In this document: positions 1-12,500 of the stretch, one piece after another
Layout of the letters: each line of letters starts with the position of its first letter
Position numbering within the stretch: position 1 is the stretch's first letter
Assembly: GCA_037043015.1 (NCBI GenBank)
Contig: CM073325.1
Span: 21,431,001-21,495,000, forward strand
DNA from: Bryum argenteum
Lineage: Eukaryota > Streptophyta > Bryopsida > Bryales > Bryaceae
Reading direction: 5' to 3'
Length of the DNA stretch: 64,000 nucleotides
The notes under the pieces: generated by a model
Told to the model about the DNA's origin: nothing
The model's database searches: none
The model's input: the letters and a program-made list of their open reading frames with translations, nothing else
Position numbers and translations under genes: made by a program

Positions 1-78
1 GAAGAAATGAATGTGAATCCATGGGAGCTTGCAATACTAGCACTCACCACTATGAACTATGATGAAACCACCTAAATG
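1..78 (+). CDS. possible last exon of an unknown gene (partial)
   Basis: The frame starting at base 1 is open for 25 codons (starts EEMNVNPWELAIL, ends in several polar residues) and stops at TAA 76-78. It reads like the C-terminus of a gene that begins left of the window. It is too short to assign to a family, and it could be chance coding. Confidence 0.25.
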
Positions 79-926
79 CGGGAGGCAAAGATTCTTGGCT
101 TTATAAAGATCTCACCTCCCGTGCATTTACATTATGCGTACATATTTAGGGTGCCCGCCTTTAGGCTTCTCCTTATAAAATTTGTATTTCTTTATGTGTG
201 TGCTTTAAAAAAGCACATAACTAGGGTTAGCTTGTCTTTCTCTATTTCCTATCCGTGAAAAATAGTAACCCACTCCTTTCTCACACCAAGTATATAGATT
301 CCCTCAATTTTCCTTAAGTGCACGAGAATAGGTGGTTTCACTATAAAGGGGCTATGTCCAATACTTTTGGATATAGTTTATAATTTCAACCATAGGATCT
401 TGAGTAAACTACCATATGTAGTAGTGTGAAATCTTCAACCGTTGGATCATCACTAGATGCGAGATCATAACATTTGAAATTGAATATGAAACATTTTTTG
501 GCCGTGACGATAAAAGACGAAATGGTGGCCATGGTTGTTAAGGTGTTAAGGAAGAATAATTCCAAAAAATAAAAAATAAAAAATAAATGTGTACAAAAAA
601 AAAACATGGACTCTAGTTAATAATAAGAATTGGCCCCATGGCCTTGGCTCTCCTTCTAGACATGGGCTTCAACTCCAAAGGACTTCACGACTCGGAAAAT
701 TGGCCCCACTAAATTGGTTGTTAAATGTATTGTTCAATTAAAGCTAATTGGGCAACATAACTCAAAAAGTGCGTGAATTGGCTTGGAGATTTGTTGGCCT
801 TCCATCCTCTTGCAAAGAGTCCCTTATTATAGATTTATTTAAAGCCGATAGTATCTTTGTCATAAAACATTCCCGTTTATGACGAAAAGACATTCCCCAC
901 ATTCCCTGGTCAGAACATTCCCTGTC
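79..926. other. AT-rich flank outside element 1, no gene seen
   Basis: No open frame with coding character is visible on either strand. The stretch contains short AATTGGCCCCA-like segments near 632 and 700 that resemble the interior of the small element at 36010-36515, so part of it is probably old transposon debris. Confidence 0.4.
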
Positions 927-937
927 CTTATTTAGAC
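927..937. repeat. left target-site duplication of element 1
   Basis: CTTATTTAGAC occurs here and again, exact and in the same orientation, at 36815-36825. It lies about 12 bp outside the GTGCGAGC box of the left end, and the right copy lies at the matching place. Eleven bases is within the 9-11 bp range known for MULE insertions. Confidence 0.75.
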
Positions 938-1260
938 AGGATTGCAGCTGTGCGAGCAGTGAGCAGAAACCAATGAGCAGTGAGCAGACTTTTCCGCTCA
1001 TTGAGCAGATTTTTAATGACTATTTTAACATTTGGAAGTCATCAAAGTGTATCCAAATTTTGTAAAAAAAGATAAAGAAGTGGTGTGCAATTCCGTGGAA
1101 TGTCCTAAACCCGTGGAAATGGAGGTCAAAATCATCTTGATAAAAATGTGTTGCAAACAGAAATTTAGTACCTCGTGGCACCGGCAAGTAGTTCAGGTCA
1201 TTTGGAAATTGTATTGGAGGGACGAAATTAGGGCTGACGTTATCAATCAGACGAGATTTT
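938..1260 (+). repeat. left terminal region of element 1
   Basis: The end starts with about 12 bp, then GTGCGAGC at 950-957, then diverged GTGAGCAG/TGAGCAG heptamers to about 1012. Inside come CCGTGG/CCCGTGG boxes near 1095-1120 and the segment ATTAGGGCTGACGTTATCA near 1228. The last segment recurs near 38665 and, inverted, near 48603 in element 2, which ties the two elements to one family. Confidence 0.65.
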
Positions 1261-2452
1261 TAGTTTAGGGTCTAGGGGTTGCGAGGCGTGCTCTCTTGAA
1301 TTGGCCACGCTGCCGGATGTGTATATCCGACATTGTGTGCTGCTGCTACTTTGTGCCATCAATACGCTGTCCTAGGGCATATTTTCTTTGAGAGTAAACC
1401 AGACTGAAATATGAACACGGAGACAATCAAGCACTTGGTATGAACTGGTAGAGTGTAACGATGATCAAGAACAGTAGGGGCGACGGTTGTGGCGTAAGAG
1501 TGGGAATGTGTGAACTTTATGTGGAGTTCAGGGATGAGGCGATTTGGACAAAGGTAAGTCAAATATTCTGCTCATTTGTGAATGTTCATTTGAGTCTTGA
1601 GTTTTTTTTCATGGAATTTTGTCCTGTGGACAGGTCCACAAAAGATGCAAGTTATGGAGCCCGTATCGTGGGCTTACAAGAAGTCGGCTTGTTCCATGTA
1701 AGCAATCGAACGCAGATAGAAACAGCTTAAATGTCGAGAAGATGCATTGTCACCTCACAATCAATTGAAATGTGAACGAGTATTGTTTGGGGGAGAGTAA
1801 TCTAAAAAATAGTGGTAGAAATCTGATGTACATGCATAAGATTGGAGGATCGATGTAAGGAATTATTTATGGTACTCAAAGAAAAATGCTATTGTAAGGT
1901 AGTCGTCAGCCACATTGATGTCAGTCGCCCTTGAAGCATGCATCGAGGTGACAGCCACCTCTCCCATGCTCATCTCCGACATGTCAATGTCGCACATATG
2001 GCGTACCATAGGATGGTCAATAGCATGTGCCGGCTTTCAGTTTCGTGGGGTGGTTGTTGCGGCTCTCATTATGTGGTCAATGTTGAAAACTTGACTCTAG
2101 ATTACAGTCAACACGAATTGGGGGACTCATTGGTTTGCGTTGTATATGTTGGAAATCCAGCATAACTAGATGTGCTCGAATTTGAACTGGACTTCTTCAC
2201 ATTCTTCGTGTACTAAGTTGGTCGAAATTTAGGAGAGGTATGAAGTCGCAAGCGCAGTTGCTTCTCGACATAGAATCTGTTAGGACTGTAGCGAGCACAC
2301 TAAATATCTTGTGAGGGATGGTCAATTGTCGACGTAGGTCGTAGAACCTTTAAACTCGCACTTGGGATATTGGATGGTTGATTGACGATGTGTTTGTAGC
2401 AGTCCGGCTCACTTAGAAGCTCGGGTTGTGTTTGCAGGTACTTATTTTGACA
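1261..2452. other. spacer before the first ADD gene
   Basis: Small open frames occur but none shows a recognisable motif or conserved splice pattern. A TTTGCAG acceptor at about 2430-2436 lies just before the ADD gene start, so a 5' untranslated exon may lie in this stretch. Confidence 0.35.
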
Positions 2453-2958
2453 ATGGCGGAGAGGACACTAACATGCACAGCTTGTGGGGAAGAAATAGAA
2501 AGTTTGGACAACCTAGATTTTCATGCGGAACTCGACGTTGTAATGTGTGTTGTGTGCGTGCCATTTTTGGAGCATCGGATTGAGAGGAGCAACGACGTTC
2601 AGAAGCATGTAAGTACGTCTTGTGGTTCACATAAAACGGTGGTGAGGTTTGAGTTCAATTAAGTCTGAGGTGCTTATGATTTGGAATTGGTTATGGGTAG
2701 GCGAAAGATGTCGATACGTGCTATTGGTGTGGAAAGACAGACGATCTCATTGTGTGCAGTTGCTGCGAATTATGTTGGTGCGCGACGTGCATCATACGTA
2801 ATTATGGTGACGACATAATCGAAGAAGTGATAGCGGACGGAGACATCTGCTGGACTTGTTTCGTATGCTTTCCCGAACATATGCATGGTCACTTAGATGA
2901 GGCGGCATTCCAAAAGGGATATATTGCGCTTGATCAAACGGATAGTAGTACGTCATGA
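2453..2958 (+). CDS. small ADD/PHD-type zinc-finger protein 1
   Basis: Two exons, 2453-2608 and 2701-2958, join in phase 0 (donor CAT|GTAAGT, acceptor GGGTAG) to give about 137 residues. Exon 1 holds a CxxC...CxxC GATA-like finger (CTACGEEI, CVVC). Exon 2 holds a PHD-like set (CYWCG, CSCCELCWCATCI, CWTCFVC). The order of a GATA-like finger, then a PHD finger with RNxGDD spacing, is that of ADD domains (ATRX, DNMT3), which in known cases read unmodified histone H3 tails. No catalytic domain is attached. It lies between the left end of element 1 and gene A and is related to the genes at 33494-34077 and 35434-35934. The ADD assignment rests on cysteine spacing only. Confidence 0.6.
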
Positions 2959-3509
2959 AGCTTTGAAAGAAGGTGGTAAAGTTCTGTGAAACGAATTTAG
3001 ACAATGTGGTTGACGACTCTAAGCAATGAAAATGACTGGTAATGATTGAGTACGGCCTTGTGCGAATAAGATGATCTGAATGTTTTGAGGTTTGGGTATA
3101 GTGCGGTTAAAACGTGATCGGAAACTTGTTGGAATACAATGAGACATGGCATATTTGAACACAAGAAAGCTTGTTTTGAATATGGTGATGATGTTTAAAT
3201 TACATGTCGAGTGCTGATGTCTAAATTACATCCAGCGCTGCCTCGTTCGACAATGCTAGAATAATACGATTTATGACATCGAGTGCATGCTTCTCAACTT
3301 CCTCGTGCAGTGCCTTTCTTGTAGAAATAGAGAGTTTAGACCTTCTTCGTAGCAGTGGTAGTAGTGCGCTGTCACACGGAAAAGGTGAGTTTAATAACAG
3401 TAGAACTATATACATTTGGATTCTTTAGTCTCAAGCAATGTAGTATGAACTGCGGTATGAGATAAGAAATAACACATAATACTGAATAGTAAACTCAAAA
3501 ACAACATGC
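2959..3509. other. spacer between the ADD gene and gene A
   Basis: The region holds the 3' flanks of two converging genes. A minus-strand frame at 3221-3415 is open and basic and follows an AG, so an extra downstream exon of gene A is possible, but gene A already ends in a stop at 3510 that matches its paralogues. Confidence 0.3.
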
Positions 3510-6500
3510 TCAGGAGTCTGACTCCGAGGCGCTCAAGTCCAAGTAGCGCTTCACCCCCGGATGATACCGAGGCCATCGCGGAACAATATCCGGGGAGGAG
3601 TCTGAGGAAACTATGGCGTAAGCCTCTGCTAGGCCTTCTGCGTACGAGGGAAGACTAAAAGATACTGGAGGACTAATTTGAAGCGACGAGAGTCTATCAA
3701 AGACACTCACTAAACTGCACAAAAAAGCACACAAGATGATTAGAATAATGAAAGAAGGACTTATCAAATTCAAAAAACAATCAGACAGTTGAGTGGCACT
3801 CACAAAATCCATCACGATGTTCAGCACGGATTGGAGAGTCGTCGCCATTGCCTGCGTTTGATGGAATCGGTGTGTTTGGTGGTGGCAGCGCTAGGACGGT
3901 CAGTGGTAATAGAACCTCAGTGTAAATCTCGCGGTCCCCCTCCAGAGCGAGAATGTTGCGGTTGAGAGACCGCGCTGCCTGTACTGATGCGCCTGCGGTT
4001 AGATCAGAGTCAAAGTTAGAATAAGTCATTGAATTCAAAGAATGACACTTAGTAAGAAAGATGCAAATTAGAAAATGCAAGCGATCACTTACCAGTCGAA
4101 GCTGCGAAGTCCAATACTAAGCCTCGCTCTGGACACATTCCGTAAATCAAGGGCTTGAAGAAAAGCTCAATGCGCTGTTTCGGACCCCGCCATGGCTTGC
4201 CATCTGACTTCCTCCGAAGAATACTCTGCTCGTCGATGGCGTTGAAGAGCATGTCTTGCTTGTTCAGGTCAAGGGCTGGTGTGAATGGATTGAGTTTGAT
4301 GTCAAGCGGGATAGGCTGACGACGACAAGAAGATGGCAGCGCCCGCACCATAACGACGGCCTTGGAGATATAGGTCTGCACATCATAGAAAATCACAGGA
4401 TATGATATAGTACTGACACACGGAAAGCAATTAATAATAAAAAGTCAATCATCCCTTTAATACAAACTTGCAACAAGAATTCCTATTGCTCGGCAAATGA
4501 GCATTAGGGCCGGCAGTGCCAAATGAAGTGTCAACGCCAGCAAGAAAACGGCAGTCTTGGTGTCGCGACTGCTCATTGCCAAAACCTGCGCTGAAATGGT
4601 CAGCTCAAGGTGGGACTCGAGAGCCTTCAGGAGAGCCGGCACTTCCCCTTGGAACAGCCAATGCTGAACCACGTGATGCCGCATTCCAAACTGTTGTTGG
4701 AAGTGGGTGACCCCCGCAGCCGACACGGCAGCACACATCGCAACCCACAGCACAGCATAGAAGTTGCAACGGCGACCTTAAGATAGCGCGGACATCGGTC
4801 ACACTTCTAGCTGCCGGGGCTGCGGCCTTCAAGATAGCGTTGCGACCGGCAGAGGCTCAAAGCGAGGTGGTGAATCTGTTGACACAAATGATGCCCGGCC
4901 TCACGTGGCTTCAGGGCTTCCGTCACTTCAGTGCTGTCGCAACTACAATACCGACGGACTGGAGGGGCTTCGATTCGGCCTGTTAATGACCTTCGAGGCA
5001 CGGCGGGGTCATCACGTGGACTGCCGTCACTGCAATTGTAACGCCGCCACCGGCAGAGTCTGTCTGGGTTATGACGAACGATGCCCAGGCTCACTGTTTT
5101 TGAGTGCTGCCACGGCGGCCGGGGCTTCAATGAATCCTGCCGGGGCTGTCGGGACTCAAGCTGCCGAGGCTTCACCTCCGACTGACTGAATGGGGTTGAG
5201 GACTCAAGCTATGCCGGGGCTTCAGGAAATCCGAGGTCGGGACTCAAGCTATGCCGGGGCTTCAGGGGGAACTGCCGGCGATGACAAAGCAACGCCGACG
5301 CCGGCAGAGGGTCAAGACGCAGTGGTGTGTCGATCAAAACGAACGCTAACGGGGAGCCGGGGTTAAGGGTTGCCGAGGCTGCCGGGGCATCAAGGCCGCC
5401 GGGGCTGGCGGGACAGCGCTCCCGGGGCTGCACGCCCCATGGAATGGGGGAGCACCAGGACGGCCTGCGATTTCAAACCATACGGACTGGAGGTGGTTCG
5501 GGAAGGCCTACGAATCGTCTACGCAGTGCCGGACCTTCGGGGGGGAATGCCGGCACTTCCACAGCAACGCCGCCACCGGCAGAGGGTCACTACGAGGCTG
5601 TTCGTCAGTCATCACGAACGATGACGGGTTGCCGGGGCTTCAGGGCTGTCGAGGCTTGAGAGTATTCTCGGCAAGTCCCAAAACTCGAACAAACAGGTTT
5701 CAATCGGAGCCCAGCTTCCGCCGATTCTTGATTCCTGTTTCAGTACAAGGACCTACACATTCATAACAGAAATAGAAAGCAAACTAATTGAGGAAATTAC
5801 CGATCGTGCAGGGTTCAGTGGGCTGCAAAGAGGAAGCGAGTTGAGGATGTTCCACTCGAGCGCAATCTTGAGGTTGAAGTTTGAAGTGAACGCCTCGATC
5901 TTCTTACGCACGGCATACGATTCCGGGTAAAAGATTACAATTGCCCCATCGTCATGCAGGTATCTGTACGCGAACTCGGCGATTGTCTTCAAAAACGTTT
6001 CTTGATCAGCATTCCAGCGAGGAATCTGGTGCTCGGGATCGGAGACTCCTGGAACACGTAGTCCATCTGGGTACTCCGCTAGCATCAAATCGATGCCAGG
6101 CCGACCGACTTCGGGTACGCCTTTGAAATACAAGCGGCGACCCACGGAAACCTGGGATTCAAAGATATTAGTAAACACCAAGATTTCATTCGAATACAAG
6201 TATCAGATCTCAACAAGGAAGAGTAAGTTTACCTCGGAGAGGAAGCTCTTTGCAACCTCGAACTCCTCAGGGAAGGAGCCTGTCATCTTCTTCAGATCCC
6301 ACCATCGCACTAACGTGTTGTTGATTATTTTTACGCGAGCGCCAGTAGGAGCCCCTATTGGATGAATATCAAGCATCATCCCACGAATAGCAGAAGGAAG
6401 CATGGAACTCTCGGCTGCAATCATGGTGTTGGTGGCGTTTGAGGACTTCCCTGAAACATGAGCAAGGCGAGCTTTCTTGTGCAGCGAACCACGTTCATTG

Positions 6501-9500
6501 TGAGCAGGACTGCTCTCAAAGTGGTTCTCAATGAGCAAATCGACGTCAACAGGGAACTTGGCCTGTCTTTCATCTCCCAGAGCAGCGTCCTTCGGAATGG
6601 CTTGATTATCGTCGTCAACCTTCGCATCCTGAGGGGCGGCAGCAGGTGCGGACACCACGGGAGGACGGAGTTTGCGCTTACGCCGACTCGTGGTGGCCTG
6701 ACTGTCGTCAAGATTGATGACGGCCTTAAACTTCATAAGCTCGGGCTCAAGCTTGGAAATGAGGTCCTCTTCGAACTCGGGGAACATACCCTTGGGCATG
6801 TCCATGTACCATCCACATGGTACATAGTGGTGCTTCTTGTACTCCTTAAGCTGTGCAGCAGTATACATACACTTCTCATCGCTCGTATTCGTGTAGTTGA
6901 CAAAACTCGTAGGAGACTTCGAAATAGCCTTCGCCGGGAGGAGAACGTGCTTCACATACCGGTAAAGGACTCTCGAAGAGGCCTTTTTGAAATTTGGCTG
7001 CTTCTCAGGAGGGTTGTTCTTGTGAACGCCCTTTCCTCCCCCTTCCTTGTTCAGCTCCTTGTCTTTGATTGAGAACTCCCTGAAAAATGCGTTTTCCCAT
7101 AACGCGATTCGCATTCTCTCGACATACTCGGTTACGGTGTCGATCGGCTCCTCTGCACCCGGTAGGTTGTAATTAATCTCCTGTCTGCCCATGTCCATCT
7201 CGTCTTCAAAATCTTTGGCAACTGCATTGGATAGCTGCGCACGGCACGTCACAAGAAATGTTAAAGTAAAAACGGCATCAACAAAAGTCCAAACTGAATT
7301 GCAAATGGGTCAAATGCATACCTGAGACCACCACGTCGCCTTGTTCAGGAAATTGAGGTATGTCTGCTCACTGAACCCAACCTTGGGAAACCGCTGATTC
7401 TCGCGGAACTTGGGCGGCTTGTTCCACCGTTCCAACCAAAGCAGCTTCGTGTCGATGTCCATCGCTGAGATTGCAAAATACCACAGTTTCTCTTGGGACA
7501 TCTCAATCTCCCTGAACGTCTCGTAATGCTCCTTGACGAGTTTGAGAAACCTAGGAGTATTGTCGGGGTGGCAAATCGGTAACTGCTTTCTTAACTCGCT
7601 CAATAGCGAAGTTTTCTTCTCTTGCACTCGTTTGTTTACGCATCGTGAATACTTGCTGCTGTAAACTTGCCTGCTTGACAATCACGCCTAAAATCTGAGG
7701 CAGCCTTCGCCGCCTCTTGAGCAAACTCCGTCTGATAAACTTTCCCAAGTAAGTCAAGCAGTTCAATTAACTCCGTTGTCAATCAAATTCAAAGACACGT
7801 ACCTGATACAGGACGTTGCAAAGTGCACTGGCGGTGAGTTTAAACCATGTTGACTTCGTAAGGTTTTTGAGGTTGGATGCTGCTTCTTCCTCCGGTGTTA
7901 TTATCCCTTTGAAGTACGACACATCTTGCCGCCCAATCCTCTGCACCCGGTAGAGTTTGTGCACAAGGTTCAACTGAACATGACTATTCTCCACTCGCCT
8001 GCACATGGATCAAATTAGATCAAAATATAAGGATTTTGCGAGTAAACTATCACAACCAGGTCGTGGTCGAATACACACGCAACATAATTAGCGCGAGCAA
8101 GATGAAAATAATGTAGGGTATGTGACTTACCATTTAATTTCGTGGAGCGCGGTCAACGCGGTCATGTTGTCACCTTTAAGGTCAAGCAAGATGCAATCGA
8201 CCGTGAAATGCCATGATGGATCATGGGATTTCTCTGCGTTGATGTATGGGTACCAAGCCTCCAACCGGTGGTTTCCGTCCCAGACGTGAAACATTTTCCC
8301 TGAAAACTTCTGAAGATCAGGATCAGCTTGCAAAAATTCTTCGAATTCGGCATTTACCTTTACCCAATTAGGGCTCCAGGAGGCGATGGTTTCTGCCGTC
8401 ACGTCCACTGTCTTCACCTTGCCTGGCTCTTTGTTGTCGTTCTCGATCGCCACATAGAAGACTCCTTGACCTTCGACGTAGCCGACATCTCGAAAGTGAT
8501 CCTGGAGTCTGGCTATGTCGGATTTCATCGCTGGTCTTACAACTGGCAGCCCCAACATTCGACAAAGCGGGATACACATCCGCGATTTTTGAACTGGTTG
8601 AAAGCGCAATTGTTGAATTTTAGAGACACTCTTGGCAGCTTCCGAACTGACAAGGTTGTTCACCTCCTTATTGACATCGGCCTCCGAAAGCACGTCAGCA
8701 TCCGCTTGCTCTTCTTCTTCTACCTCGAGGGCTGGGAATTCGTCTGGAGGACATCCTTCCTCCGCAACGTCGGTCCCCTTTGGGACGTTGCCGTCAGCGT
8801 CCTCCATGGCGTCATCACCAACGATACGTCCATCTGCAAGATAACAAGATCAGATTGTTAGAAGTACATATAAGCATATCCATTAGGTGCAAAATGGGGT
8901 CTCGAAAAGGCCGTGTAAGCCTGCCCTTTCTAGGTGAACATCCTGCCCAAATGCGGCACTGTCGCTGGCAGCGGGTGCCAGGATCGCTGCCCGCAGAGTT
9001 AATAGGGCGGTTTAATGGTCTCGAGATGGGGTTGCGGGGTGGGGTCGGTGTGCCTAGTGGCGCCGAGGTGGCTGCCTTGTTTGGTGAACCACGCCTTCTC
9101 GCATTGACTGCCCATGAAGCACGATTCGAAGGAGAGATGACGGGAGATTGGTGTCAACCGTTACAAGATTCAAAGTTTGCTGCCACAACGGGAAGAAGCC
9201 ATGGAGCTCGGTCGACACTAGGTTGGTCTCCCCACCTGGGAATGGGGAGAATAGAAGTTGGGTGCGTAGAATTTGGGTGTTGCAGGACCAACGACCCAAT
9301 TTGCAGGTGGAATTCGAGAGAGTCAAGGGAAATTGTGACAACTAAACCAGTGAGCATGATTGTACAGATACGCGCTGGCAGCAGTCACAAATTTGAGCAG
9401 CAAGCATTCGAAGGGTGTTCTTGCAACACCTACTACCGTGGACTGAAGAGGTTGTCTAAGTGTCGATTTCTCTATGACAAGTTTGGGTCGTGCATTTGTA

Positions 9501-12500
9501 CATTGCATGCTATTCATTTGATCCTGCAATTTCCTTGAGTGGCTATGGTATAGGGTTTGGTTGTTGTGAACTCTGCAGTTTTGGGTATTTGGCAATCTTA
9601 AAAACGTTTATCTACATACTTCCAGGCCGACCCGGGGCATTGAGAGCTTGAAGCACTACTTCGGAATTCTGGACTCACGATGGCAGCAGGAGTGGCAGAG
9701 TCTTCAAGCTACCGTTCCTCAGTTTTGCTTGATGCACGCTACGCACCACTTGTTAGAAGAGGTTCAATGAGATCCGAGCAACCCTGCCCATCAACATTTC
9801 CTGGACGGAGGGCAGCCGGGGATACAAACATTGATTTGTGGATCGATGGCAGCATTTACCCGGTTGATCCAGGAACAGGGAGGCCACCTCCATTCAAAAC
9901 TCTTCGACATTGCCTGGAATTCATATGTCATGGAGAGCAAGGTCTGTATGGATATGCACGCAGATTGGGTCTCGTTGATGGAGGAGGACCTACACGGCGT
10001 GAGATGGAAATGCAGTGCCGACATTTAGAAGAAGAACTCGGCAAGGTGAGAGACGACCTTGCTGGCAGCAGAGAAAGGCTCGACCATAATAGGGACATTG
10101 AGGATACATGCATGCAATTGCGGATTGAATTGGAGACTATTCGAACCGAGATGAGCAGCATGGAGAGAAATCATAGAGTGACGGTGCAGGGCTTGGAGAC
10201 CGAGGTTCGTCGCTGGCAGCAAGCAAGTGAGCGCGTACAGGAGGGGCCTAGCCCTTTGAAGGACACGCCTATGGGGATGCGACGTAGGGCTCGATCGCTC
10301 AGGGGGATTCATGAGTTGAATCATGGATCAGGGTGGGCAAAACGCAGAGTGAAGCTCGTTAGGATGCATTTGCAACCTCATCTCGTGGATGCTGTCAACG
10401 ACAACAACCGGGTCAACCATGAGAAGCAGCGACTTCATGGGGATAAAGCTTCCCAAACAGTAACTGCTATAGCGTTAGCAAAGATATTTCAAAAACTTCG
10501 GCACTCACTCATCGTCGGTGGAGGAGGTAGGTGGTCGGACTCGTAATTTCCTCGTTCAAAGTGCTAGCAGAAACTTTGCTGACATGAGCAGGCCGGCTCG
10601 GGATCCGGTCCTTGCTCCGCCAGTCCGCTGCCAGCCCGGCACTGTAGATGTGCCCTCCACACGCCTCGTGGGGAGGTCATTGGTTCGAGCCCCCGTGGCG
10701 GTTGCTGGCACCACGGTGGCATGTGCGGTGCCATGTCAAAAAGCACGCGGGCAGCGCTCGTTTTTTTCTCTCACGTGCCGCTTACACGGCCTTTTCCAGA
10801 CCCCATTTTGCACCTAATGCAATAGCCAGAATTGGCGTCCGCTGTGTCGTGAAGGTGGTTCTTGATGATGTGTGCTGAGATGCGGGGCTTAAGCAGTCGA
10901 GGGCCAGGTCCACGAGCTCCTTTCAAACTTCACAGCACAATCAAAGCAGTCAATATCAGCACTAAGAAGCTAATAGAGCTAAGATGGGAAGAGGGAAGGG
11001 TAGAGCTAATGACGTTGAGCTAACGAAATATAAGCTGCAAACTGTGCAAGAGACAGCGGTGCGTGACTGGCGCACCTCGTTGACCATCGTCATAAAGAGT
11101 ACGCCATGCTGTGCGTGGTTCCCGGCTCCTGTTTCGTCAAGAACCATAAGAGTGGCATCATGAGCTCCTCCCACCGTCATATCGTTTGGCATATTCGTGC
11201 ATCTTACTGCAGCATCATCACACAGGAATTTATTTTTAGACGTGTTGCCATATCCGCGATACTCAACACTCAGGTACGTACTGACGTTCACATTCTTATG
11301 TACTTACTCACAATCACAGACAGGTAGAAACTTCGGTAGCGAGGTCCAAAACATAAGCCATACATGATACATACCTGGATTCTATGATCGAGCTCCCAGC
11401 AGTCGATGCCTACTTGGTATCGTGCTTGATCCACGGGAATGGACAGGACTCTCTCATGGTGAGTCCACGACAACCAAAGCTCATCAAAGACATTGCTACT
11501 AGCCTGCATTCAGCTTGCACGACAATTGCCTCGCAGATAGTGTCACGGATCGAGTAGGAGAGACCCAGTGTGACTGTGCCGCTACAATTGTCCCGCCACG
11601 AGCGTTGCACCATGTCAATCCCAGTGCGAGTCTCTCACAAATCGTGTCCCAATGCTTAAGCGGCTTCCCTGCGACGAGTGTCCCGGTCATCAAAGTTCCC
11701 TTCCTGCACGGATCAACAATCCAGGTTCAGCATCTTAATGTAACGGCCTATCAAAAGTGAAGCTCATCACATTAGTCGACAAAGTGAAAGCCAAGCAACT
11801 CGTGCGTATATACAAGGAAGCCGTGTTCGAGAGTCCCATTGCAGTTCGACTGCCCCACTTCAAGTGAGGGTGTCCCCGTGCTGGATTGCCGCCACATGTG
11901 GCCTGTCACCAGCGTCCCACCACGACTGTACGTGTGCGAAGGTCCCAAGTCGAGTATCCAAATACGAGTGGGTGATCGAGTGTCACGGCGAATGCGAATG
12001 TGCCCTTGCTTGTGTGCTGCCACTATTGCCCCCCCAACTGCGTCCCACCACGGCTGGTCCAATGCAAGGGACCCAGTTCGATTGATACATTACGCTGCCA
12101 GTGCAAGTGTCCCAGTGTGGTTGCAAGTGGTTCCGTGCGGGGGTGCCCCCACGAGTTACCTGCTAAAATTGTCCCACCACGACGAGTGAGCAACGGCAAG
12201 TTGCCCAATATGTGTTTAACTGCGAGTGCTACAGTTCTGCGAGGTGTGTGTCCGGGTCATCCCAATTCTCGTCCTGCGCAAATCGATAATCCAGCTTGAG
12301 CAAGTCTATTCAACAAAGTATCAATTAGCAACAATGAAAGCAAATTGCATAAGAGAAAGGAGGATAGACTAACTAACCATAGCACTTGCGTCAAGACCAG
12401 GTGCTTGTGAATGTCTCGGAAGTGCGAGTGTGTCATTGAGGGTACAACCCGACCGATTCACGGATTCACCATGGCATGGTTGTGCCTGTTTGAGGGTCAA

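Noticed and set aside
3221-3415. Extra last exon of gene A
   Set aside because: Gene A already ends at 3510 at the same place as genes B and C, and the extra frame has no counterpart in them.
6458-7072. 204-codon plus-strand frame opposite gene A
   Set aside because: It is a shadow of the exon at 6233-7234. The minus strand carries the conserved protein.
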